DNA of 12,616 nucleotides, from assembly GCA_040235415.1 (NCBI GenBank), contig JBECKR010000099.1:1-12616 (forward strand). The letters run 5' to 3'. The stretch comes from JBECKR01 sp040235415. Its GTDB lineage: Bacteria; Acidobacteriota; Polarisedimenticolia; Polarisedimenticolales; Polarisedimenticolaceae. Both the position numbers and the translations under genes were made by a program. The notes beneath the pieces are model-generated. The model searched no databases. It was not told the DNA's origin and worked only from the letters and a program-made list of their open reading frames with translations. Of the stretch, positions 7,423-12,616 are shown piece after piece; position 1 is the stretch's first letter, and each line of letters opens with the position of its first letter.

Positions 7423-8232
7423 TCAGCGGCGGTCGTCGGTGGTGCGGATCTCGTCCGGCTCCGTGACCACGATTTCCGGACGGCCGCGATACCGGACGAT
7501 GCGACCCACGACCTCGACCTCGCGGTCGAGAAACGCCTTCTCCGGAGAGGCGGGGAACTTGTCGAGGTCGCGGTCGAAGATCACGACCGTGAGCTGGCGC
7601 TCGTAGTCCGGATCGAAGTTCAAGAAGCAGATGCGTTCGGTCCGTTTCGACGCGACGATGCGGCCGTGGACGGCGGCGACGGCGCCGACCCGATGCGGAG
7701 CCTCGTCCCACGACATGTGCAGGATCGAGGCCGGATCCCAGGCCCCGCGTCCCGCGCGGCGGGCCTCGAGCTCGAGCCGCTCGTAGACGTCGCGGCGGGC
7801 GAAGCTCTCGTCGCGGTAGACGAACGCCAGCCCGGCGCGGAGCAGCTCCTCGTTCAGGACGCGGCCGTCCGGGAGCCGGACGTACCGCAGCAGCCGTCCG
7901 TAGCGGTCGCGGTCCCCCGCCTCCGCGTCAGACTCGAGCTCGACCTCGCGGCCGACCGCGAGGGCCCGCGTCAGCCGCGCGGCGTCGTCCCAGAACGGCT
8001 CCGCCGGCCTCCCGCCGCCGGCCTTCTCCGGCGTGTCGACCCCCAGCAGGCGCACCTTATCGCGGCGCTCTCCGACGCTCACGACGAGGGTATCGCCGTC
8101 GAACGCGGAAAGCGCGAGGGCACGCTCGGACTCCGCGGCCCGGGCCGAGAGGGCGCCCGCGAGCAGCAAGATCGCCGCTCCGAGTCGGCTCGCGATTGCG
8201 CGCTCGCGATCGAGTCCCACGTCCAGCACCAT
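7423..8232 (-). CDS. Exported thermonuclease-like (SNase) protein with OB-like tail
   Basis: This 269-residue protein has a signal peptide (charged start, hydrophobic residues about 17-29, then SARA-AE near 29-34). A staphylococcal-nuclease domain follows at about 36-168. Active-site residues match the family: D45 in FDGDT (Asp21 of nuclease), R61, D66, T67 and E69 in VRLLGVDTPE (Arg35, Asp40, Thr41, Glu43), and R113 in DRYGR (Arg87). It should therefore be an intact Ca2+-dependent phosphodiesterase acting outside the cytoplasm. Residues about 180-265 are beta-rich and resemble a second OB-type fold (VHGRIVASK, VEVVGRIVRYRGRPEIVV). ATG at 8232 is used here, but a -10-like box overlaps it, and the in-frame GTG at 8220 is a reasonable leaderless alternative that keeps the signal peptide. 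The longer upstream frame runs antisense to the next gene and is rejected. Confidence 0.9.
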   Translation of the reverse strand: MVLDVGLDRERAIASRLGAAILLLAGALSARAAESERALALSAFDGDTLVVSVGERRDKVRLLGVDTPEKAGGGRPAEPFWDDAARLTRALAVGREVELESDAEAGDRDRYGRLLRYVRLPDGRVLNEELLRAGLAFVYRDESFARRDVYERLELEARRAGRGAWDPASILHMSWDEAPHRVGAVAAVHGRIVASKRTERICFLNFDPDYERQLTVVIFDRDLDKFPASPEKAFLDREVEVVGRIVRYRGRPEIVVTEPDEIRTTDDRR

Positions 8233-8255
8233 ACGCCGGAAGCCGGTCGTTTCAA
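8228..8255 (-). promoter_or_regulatory. Putative nuclease-gene promoter overlapping its ATG
   Basis: On the minus strand TTGAAA (8255-8250), 16 bases, then TATGGT (8233-8228). The -10 contains the annotated ATG. Seven bases further is an in-frame GTG (8220-8218), which is where a leaderless message would begin. This lies in the 57-base divergent gap shared with the aminotransferase gene. Confidence 0.4.
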
Positions 8256-8277
8256 CCGGAATCGAGCGCGGCGTCGC

Positions 8278-8283
8278 TATAAT
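8278..8283 (+). promoter_or_regulatory. Consensus -10 box for a leaderless aminotransferase gene
   Basis: A perfect TATAAT ends 6 bases before the ATG at 8290, which puts transcription start at the start codon. No ribosome-binding site exists between the box and the ATG. No clear -35 is seen at 16-18 bases. Confidence 0.6.
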
Positions 8284-8289
8284 CGCGCC

Positions 8290-9687
8290 ATGGCCGACCC
8301 CCGGATCGCCGCCGCCGAGCGGTTTCGCGCGTCGCTCCACGAGGACTACTTCGAGAGGTTCCCGCGATCGGCGGAGCTCGGACGCCGCCGCCGCGCCGCG
8401 CTGCTGGACGAGACGAGCCACGCGGTACGCTGGAACGATCCGTTCATGCCCACCGTCGCACGCGCGACGGGCGCGACGATCGAGGACATCGACGGACACG
8501 CCGCGGTCGACTACTGGCAGGGGCATTTCGCGAATCTACTAGGCCACAACCCGCCGCTGATCCGGGAGGCGCTCCGGGAGACGCTCCGCGACGGGCGCGG
8601 GCTCCAGAGCGGCATGATCCACGAGGTCGAGCTCGATGTCGCCGAGATGCTGTGCCGCGCGACGGGCGTCGAGACCGTCCGGTTCACGACTTCGGGGACG
8701 CTGGGCACGTTCTACGCGACGGTGCTCGCGAGGGCGTTCACGCATCGCGACAAGGTTCTCAAGGTCGGAGGCGGGTGGCACGGCAGCCAGCCGTACGGCC
8801 TCATGGGCGTGGTCGCGCACGGGACGGCGTTCGACCGGCTCGAATCCGAGGGCCTGTCGACGAGCTTGCCGGGCGAGGTTCTGCTCACGCGGTTCAACGA
8901 CGTCGAGGGGCTCCGCCGGGCCTTCGCGCGCTACGGCGACGCCATCGCGTGCTTCGTCCTGGAGCCCGTGCTCGGAGCTGCGGGCGGGATTCCCGCCTCC
9001 GTCGACTACCTTCGCGAGGCGAGAGCGCTCACCGAGCGGCACGGGTCGCTCCTGGTGTGCGACGAGATCATCACCGGGTTCCGCTTCCGGGCCGGCGACC
9101 TGTCGTCACGCTACGGCGTCCGACCCGACCTCGTGGTCCTCGGCAAGATCCTGGGCGGCGGCATGCCGGTCGCCGCCGTCGGCGGGCGGCGCGACGTCAT
9201 GGCGCTCTGCTCGCGCGCGATCGGTCGAGTCAAGTTCGAGGGTGGAACGTACTCCGCCCACGAACTGTCGATGGTCGCGGCCCGCGCGATGCTGCACCAC
9301 CTCGGGGACCATGCGGAGGCCGTCTACCCCGCGGTCGCCGGCGTCGGCCGGAAGCTCAGGTCCGAGATCGTCCGTCTCGCGCGCGCCTCCGGGCTCGCCC
9401 TCGACGTCCCGACACTGCCGGAGGCGATCTCCGGTGGCAGCTCGCTCGTCGTCGCGCATCCGCTCGCGGATGGCGCGCCTCCCGCGACCTGTCCGGAGGA
9501 GCTCGCGGCGCGCCGCCATCCGGCGATCGACGCGAGCCTGCTCAAGTCGGTGATGCTGCTCGAAGGCGTTTCGACGCGCAACGGCATCGGCGCCGTGTCG
9601 ACCGCCCACGGGGACGCCGAGGTCGACCGGACGCTCGCGGGCTTCGAGGCCGCCCTCGCGCGCATGAAGGCGGCGGGGCTGCTCTGA
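8290..9687 (+). CDS. Class III PLP aminotransferase, glutamate-1-semialdehyde aminotransferase-like
   Basis: This 465-residue enzyme belongs to the class III (ornithine/GSA-type) pyridoxal-phosphate aminotransferases. Family features are the HGSQPYG segment (164-170), the EPVLGAAGG stretch (225-233), the cofactor-binding Asp in CDEIITGFR (D258), the Schiff-base lysine in LGKILGGGMPVAAVGG (K286) and T320 in GGTYSAHELSM. It is longer than HemL (about 430 residues). It has SGTLGT where HemL-type enzymes normally have SGTEA, so I would not call it HemL: its substrate is probably another amine or amino acid. No pathway partner lies nearby. The start has no ribosome-binding site and a TATAAT box 6 bases upstream, suggesting leaderless translation. 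The gene ends 1 base from the stop of the convergent phosphate permease gene. Confidence 0.9.
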   Translation: MADPRIAAAERFRASLHEDYFERFPRSAELGRRRRAALLDETSHAVRWNDPFMPTVARATGATIEDIDGHAAVDYWQGHFANLLGHNPPLIREALRETLRDGRGLQSGMIHEVELDVAEMLCRATGVETVRFTTSGTLGTFYATVLARAFTHRDKVLKVGGGWHGSQPYGLMGVVAHGTAFDRLESEGLSTSLPGEVLLTRFNDVEGLRRAFARYGDAIACFVLEPVLGAAGGIPASVDYLREARALTERHGSLLVCDEIITGFRFRAGDLSSRYGVRPDLVVLGKILGGGMPVAAVGGRRDVMALCSRAIGRVKFEGGTYSAHELSMVAARAMLHHLGDHAEAVYPAVAGVGRKLRSEIVRLARASGLALDVPTLPEAISGGSSLVVAHPLADGAPPATCPEELAARRHPAIDASLLKSVMLLEGVSTRNGIGAVSTAHGDAEVDRTLAGFEAALARMKAAGLL

Positions 9688-9688
9688 A

Positions 9689-10927
9689 TCACAGGAAGAT
9701 CGCGGCCAGCCCCCAATACAGCGCCGCGGCGAGCAGGAACGCGACCGGCAGGGTGACGACCCAGGCAGAGAGGATGTCGCGCATGACCCGCATGTCGAGC
9801 GCGGCGATGCCGCGCGCGAGGCCGATGCCGACGACCGCGCCCACGAGGGTGTGCGTCGTCGAGATCGGCAGGCTGAGCTTCGTGCACACCAGCACGGTCG
9901 TCGCGGCGGCGAACTCGGCGCTGAATCCGCGGGACGGCGTCAGCTCCGTGATCCGTTTTCCGATCGTCTCCATGACGCGGTAGCCCCACGTCGCGAGCCC
10001 GACGACGATGCCGAAGCCGCCGAACGCGAGCAGCCACACCGGAATGCCGACTTTCGCTCCGATCGCGCCGGTCTGCCACACCGCCACGATGCCCGCGAGC
10101 GGACCGACCGAGTTCGCGACGTCGTTCGCCCCGTGGGCGAACGCGACGTAACACGCCGTCATGACCTGCAGCCAGCCGAAGTGGCGTTCCACGAACCCGT
10201 AGCGCCCCGCCGCGGCCGGCGCGTCGCGGACCCGTCCGAACAGCGGGACGGCGAGGAGCGCCCCCGCGATACCTACGCCGAGCGACAACGGCAGCGCGCG
10301 CGCCATCGAGAGGTCCAGGTCGAGGTTCGCGAGCCCCTTGTAGAGCAGCGACAGCACGAGGACGAACAGCACCAACCCGGCGAGCAAAGGGCTGTAGCGG
10401 CGCACCCGGGCCCGCGGCGACGGGTGGTTGATGATCGCCCCCGAAACGAAGCGGAACATGACGAACGCGATCGCGCCCCCGATCAGCGGGGACAGGACCC
10501 ACGACGTCGCGATCCAGGCGAGCTTGCTCCACTGCACGCCGCCGATGCCGGCGGCTGCAACCCCCGCGCCGGCGACCCCGCCGACGATCGAGTGCGACGT
10601 CGAGACCGGGAGGCCTTTCCAGGTCGCGAACTGCAGCCAGATGCCGGCGGAGAGCAGCGCAGCGAGCATCACGAGGACGAACACGAACGCGTCCGGGATC
10701 TTGTCGACGTCGACGATCCCCTTCTTGACCGTTTCGGTGACGTGCGATCCCGCGAACAGCGCGCCTGCGAACTCGAACACCGCTGCGACCACGAGCGCCT
10801 GCTTCAGGGAGAGGGCTCGCGACCCGACCGACGTCCCCATGGCATTGGCGACGTCGTTCGCGCCGATGTTCCATGCCATGTAGAGGCCGAAGACGAGGCC
10901 GGCGATCAGGAATGCGGTCAGCAGCAC
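9689..10927 (-). CDS. pit: PiT-family inorganic phosphate permease
   Basis: This 412-residue inner-membrane transporter takes up inorganic phosphate, probably as a metal-phosphate complex or by symport. The two inverted PiT signature halves are intact: GANDVAN at 22-28 and again at 266-272, each matched by a conserved hairpin, PVSTSHS (107-113) and PISTTHT (354-360). About ten hydrophobic segments are visible, with a short polar linker at about 165-178 and another at 230-250. Translation starts at GTG (10927, read leftward) with only weak ribosome-binding sequence. It begins 10 bases after the stop of the PhoU-like gene and is certainly in its operon. Being paired with a DUF47 protein is typical of low-affinity phosphate systems. 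The exact ion coupling is not visible. Confidence 0.96.
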   Translation of the reverse strand: MLLTAFLIAGLVFGLYMAWNIGANDVANAMGTSVGSRALSLKQALVVAAVFEFAGALFAGSHVTETVKKGIVDVDKIPDAFVFVLVMLAALLSAGIWLQFATWKGLPVSTSHSIVGGVAGAGVAAAGIGGVQWSKLAWIATSWVLSPLIGGAIAFVMFRFVSGAIINHPSPRARVRRYSPLLAGLVLFVLVLSLLYKGLANLDLDLSMARALPLSLGVGIAGALLAVPLFGRVRDAPAAAGRYGFVERHFGWLQVMTACYVAFAHGANDVANSVGPLAGIVAVWQTGAIGAKVGIPVWLLAFGGFGIVVGLATWGYRVMETIGKRITELTPSRGFSAEFAAATTVLVCTKLSLPISTTHTLVGAVVGIGLARGIAALDMRVMRDILSAWVVTLPVAFLLAAALYWGLAAIFL

Positions 10928-10937
10928 GGCTCGCGAC

Positions 10938-11612
10938 TCAGCGATACAGCATCAATCGGATGTGGTCCCCGACGGACTCGGCGGCATTCGCGAGGCGGCC
11001 GACGAGCTCGAGAACCTTCTGCCACAGCAAGAGCGACGTCGTTCCCACGGTGGACTCGCGCCGATAGAGCTCCTTGGCCAGTCCGTAGATCGCCTTGTCG
11101 ACCTCGTGCTCGGCCTGGCCGATCTCGGCGATGTGGGACAGCACCTCTTCGGCCTCGGTCCCGCCGAAAGATGCCTCTCGCAGGTCGTCGATCTCGCGCA
11201 CGATCGTCCCGGCGCGCTCGCAAGTCGCGAGCGAGCGATCGAGGATCTCGAGGAACATCGGGCGCAGGTCCTCCGGGAACTCGAGCGGCTGCTTGAGCGT
11301 CGCCACGACGACGACGTCCTCGGAGAGGTCCGCGATCTTGTCCTGCGTGTGCAGCAGGGCGAGCAGATCGCGTCGGTCCACCGGCAGGAAGTAGGAGTTC
11401 GGAAGGTGCTCCCGAATCTCGTTCTTCACGAGATCGGCGCCGTGCTCCATCTTCAGGATCGACTTGCGGACGTCGCGGGCCCGGGCCTCGTCCCCGGCAA
11501 AGAAGGCGTCGAAGAACGACCGGAGCTCGCGGGCGGTTTCGAGCACGCGGTCCATGTGGACCTTGATGGGTCCGAAGGGGCTGCGGCCGAAGATCGGTAG
11601 GAAGTTGCGCAT
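10938..11612 (-). CDS. PhoU-like DUF47 (Pit accessory) protein
   Basis: This 224-residue, all-helical cytoplasmic protein belongs to the DUF47/PhoU-like family usually encoded with PiT permeases and thought to modulate them. The PhoU-type acidic metal-binding signatures are visible in both halves: E56-H-G-A-D60 and D91-KIADLSED in the first helical bundle, then E168-HEVD and N209-AAESVGDHI in the second. The start MRNFLPIFGRSPFGPI is characteristic of the family and supports the ATG at 11612. No Shine-Dalgarno sequence is evident before it. The gene lies directly upstream of pit (10-base gap) and about 30 bases from a good sigma-70-type promoter. It likely gates phosphate flux through Pit. 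No clear PHO box was seen, so control by PhoB is not supported. Confidence 0.93.
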   Translation of the reverse strand: MRNFLPIFGRSPFGPIKVHMDRVLETARELRSFFDAFFAGDEARARDVRKSILKMEHGADLVKNEIREHLPNSYFLPVDRRDLLALLHTQDKIADLSEDVVVVATLKQPLEFPEDLRPMFLEILDRSLATCERAGTIVREIDDLREASFGGTEAEEVLSHIAEIGQAEHEVDKAIYGLAKELYRRESTVGTTSLLLWQKVLELVGRLANAAESVGDHIRLMLYR

Positions 11613-11647
11613 GACGCGTTTCGTTTCGATCGTGTGACGGAGTCGGC

Positions 11648-11676
11648 ATCCTAGGCGGGCCCGATCCGGCCGTCAA
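11648..11676 (-). promoter_or_regulatory. Sigma-70-type promoter of the DUF47-pit operon
   Basis: On the minus strand TTGACG (11676-11671), a 17-base spacer, then TAGGAT (11653-11648). Five of six -35 positions and four of six -10 positions match consensus, with ideal spacing. Predicted start is near 11641, giving a leader of about 28 bases. This is the best-matching promoter in the window. Confidence 0.65.
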
Positions 11677-11740
11677 GCAGGAACGCCGACCGGTCTGGTG
11701 TCGCGCTGCCGGCCGGGGTACGATGCGCACGAGATCGATC

Positions 11741-11764
11741 GATCCGCGTCGCCCGACGCGGATC
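11741..11764. repeat. Perfect 10-bp hairpin with a 4-base loop
   Basis: GATCCGCGTC (11741-11750) and GACGCGGATC (11755-11764) are exact reverse complements around the loop GCCC. It is preceded by GATCGATC, so the block contains many GATC sites. No T-run follows on either strand, so a classic terminator is not supported. An RNA hairpin or a binding site for a dimeric protein is possible. Confidence 0.6.
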
Positions 11765-11843
11765 CGGCGGCGATCGGGTGCCGGAGCGGGCCGTTTCCGG
11801 TCGCTCGCGGCGCCGGACGAGGTGGATCGGGGGCATCCGGAGG

Positions 11844-11864
11844 CGGGACCCGGCCACGGTCCCG
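11844..11864. repeat. 7-bp hairpin with a 7-base loop
   Basis: CGGGACC (11844-11850) and GGTCCCG (11858-11864) are exact reverse complements. A second copy of CGGGACC lies at 11983-11989, so alternative pairing is possible. Short and GC-rich, so chance occurrence is plausible. Confidence 0.35.
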
Positions 11865-11884
11865 AACGGTGTGTCCTCGGACCT

Positions 11885-11974
11885 GTTGAGCGGCTCCGGC
11901 TGGTCCGGCCGGGTTAGGGAGTGCTCAGACCTCCCCCCCTAGCCTCCCCACGGCCTCCGGCGGAGCCGCTCAAC
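11885..11974. repeat. 14-bp perfect inverted repeat bracketing a 62-base structured centre
   Basis: GTTGAGCGGCTCCG (11885-11898) is the exact reverse complement of CGGAGCCGCTCAAC (11961-11974). The 62 bases between include further complementary blocks such as CCGG/CCGG and a G-rich to C-rich pairing, so a long stem-loop can form on either strand. It begins about 30 bases past the stop of the beta-barrel gene. It could be part of a 3' end structure, although no U-tract follows. Confidence 0.55.
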
Positions 11975-12003
11975 TCCCCCCACGGGACCCCGGCGGCGCC
12001 GCG

Positions 12004-12576
12004 TCAGAACAGGCGGCCGATCGTGATCAGCAGGGCCGTACGATCCTTCCCGAAGTACTGGTCGTCCGAGCGGTACTCGAGCCGGGCCTCGATGCCGGCG
12101 TCGGTCAGCGCGCCCAACGCCCAAGTCCGGCGCGAGACGTCACCGGCTTCGGCCTCTCCCAGAACGTACGGCCGCACCCGCCCCCATCGCAGCGGGGTCA
12201 TCCAGCGCAGTCCCCCGCGTGCGTGCCACCGAACGTGCTCCCCGAACGCGCTGTCCACGAGCCAGCCTCCGCGCAGCCTCCAGTCGAACCGCCCGCGACG
12301 CGACGTCGGTCCGGCCGGGGGCGTCGCGTCCCAAGCGTCCGATTCCGCGCCGGCCTCGACCACGTTGATGCTCGTGATCGTGTCGTTCGGCTCGGCAAGC
12401 TGGTGATTCGAGCGGTGGTAGTACCACACCCCGAGCACGCGGCCGCGCCCCGCGTGCTCGATCCCGGCGTAGTAGAGGTAGTACAGCTCCCCGGTGTCGG
12501 ACGCGGTCAACACGTTGGCGTCGACCTCCAGAACCGCGCGGAGGCCCCGACCGAAACCGGGTGAGAGCGCTCGCAC
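12004..12576 (-). CDS. Partial outer-membrane beta-barrel-like protein (N-terminus missing)
   Basis: I do not recognise the family. The visible 190 residues alternate hydrophobic and polar residues in strands of about 9-12 residues with aromatic girdles (for example LYYLYYAGIEH, VLGVWYYHRSNHQ, WRLRGGWLV, VRPYVLGEAEAG) and short polar turns. The protein ends in Phe (ITIGRLF), the classic C-terminal signal for BAM-assembled outer-membrane barrels. A HRSN motif sits at 54-57. The GTG at 12576 is only the first start codon seen. The reading frame stays open into the C-run at the window edge, so the signal peptide and first strands are probably lost. The downstream region contains a large inverted repeat that may mark the end of its transcript. 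The window gives no clue to substrate or role. Confidence 0.6.
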   Translation of the reverse strand: MRALSPGFGRGLRAVLEVDANVLTASDTGELYYLYYAGIEHAGRGRVLGVWYYHRSNHQLAEPNDTITSINVVEAGAESDAWDATPPAGPTSRRGRFDWRLRGGWLVDSAFGEHVRWHARGGLRWMTPLRWGRVRPYVLGEAEAGDVSRRTWALGALTDAGIEARLEYRSDDQYFGKDRTALLITIGRLF

Positions 12577-12587
12577 CCGGAGCCGCG

Positions 12588-12616
12588 CCCCCCCGCCCCC
12601 CCCCCCCCCCCCCCCC
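12588..12616. repeat. Poly-C run at the window end, probable sequencing artefact
   Basis: Seven C, one G, then 21 C to the last base. On the minus strand this is poly-G, which two-colour sequencers write when signal is lost. Its place at the very edge points to an assembly artefact rather than real DNA. Confidence 0.75.

Larger units (their letters stand above)
11613..12003. other. 391-base gene-free stretch rich in inverted repeats
   Basis: I see no credible gene here. Short frames on both strands (64-68 codons, Arg/Pro-rich) look like chance. The stretch holds the DUF47-pit promoter, a perfect 10-bp hairpin, a 7-bp hairpin and a 14-bp inverted repeat around a C- and G-rich centre. A TACGAT box at 11719-11724 on the plus strand, without a clear -35, could be a -10 for a small RNA. 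Confidence 0.6.

Noticed and set aside
7666..8289. Upstream extension of the aminotransferase frame
   Set aside because: The frame is open but antisense to the nuclease gene, and family homology begins only after the ATG at 8290.
11613..11720. PHO box upstream of the DUF47-pit operon
   Set aside because: I looked for CTGTCA-type direct repeats near the promoter and found none convincing.
11651..11857. 68-codon minus-strand frame
   Set aside because: It covers the DUF47-pit promoter and has chance-like composition.
11723..11917. 64-codon plus-strand frame after a TACGAT box
   Set aside because: Arg/Pro/Gly-rich, no ribosome-binding site, overlaps the hairpins, and no recognisable motif.
12004..12576. 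Direct assignment as PagL or outer-membrane phospholipase A
   Set aside because: An HxSN motif exists, but the third catalytic residue is not at the expected distance and the N-terminal half is missing.

Overview
The window is a GC-rich (roughly 70% by eye), tightly packed bacterial chromosome segment. It carries nine protein genes that are complete or nearly so, plus one gene cut at the right edge. Many long open frames lie opposite or inside the real genes, as expected at this GC content, and they were discarded. I see no rRNA, tRNA, CRISPR array, insertion sequence or phage gene. The last gene reads like an outer-membrane beta-barrel ending in phenylalanine, which suggests a cell with an outer membrane. 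A phylum cannot be fixed from the sequence alone. An uncultivated high-GC lineage such as Acidobacteriota or a deltaproteobacterial-type group is only a guess. The window ends in an almost pure C run that looks like a contig end in a metagenome assembly.

Layout, left to right. (1) 73-1713 (+): an unrecognised protein with a Tyr/Gly-rich repeat segment, an EF-hand-like loop and beta-rich domains. (2) 1747-2577 (+): truA, tRNA pseudouridine synthase A. (3) A leftward pair: a secreted transglutaminase-like/TPR protein (4740-3577) followed after 18 bases by a quinone oxidoreductase (3558-2584). (4) 4866-6212 (+): a MATE-family exporter, then 6259-7410 (+): a PLP-dependent trans-sulfuration enzyme. 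(5) 8232-7423 (-): an exported staphylococcal-nuclease-like enzyme with an OB-like tail, divergent from 8290-9687 (+), a class III aminotransferase related to glutamate-1-semialdehyde aminotransferase. (6) A leftward phosphate-uptake operon: a PhoU-like/DUF47 protein (11612-10938), then a PiT phosphate permease (10927-9689). (7) A 391-base gene-free stretch (11613-12003) rich in inverted repeats. (8) 12576-12004 (-): the C-terminal part of a likely outer-membrane beta-barrel.

The only clear functional unit is the DUF47/PhoU-like plus PiT pair, driven by a good sigma-70-type promoter (TTGACG, 17 bases, TAGGAT). The other genes are metabolic, transport or housekeeping functions with no shared pathway I can name. 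Three convergent gene pairs meet with only 1, 6 and 12 bases between stop codons and leave no room for terminators. Several genes have a TANNNT -10 box 6-7 bases before the start codon and no ribosome-binding site, which points to leaderless transcripts. I found no convincing new multi-gene system. The least explained items are the first protein, the structured gene-free stretch near 11.7-12.0 kb, and the truncated beta-barrel.
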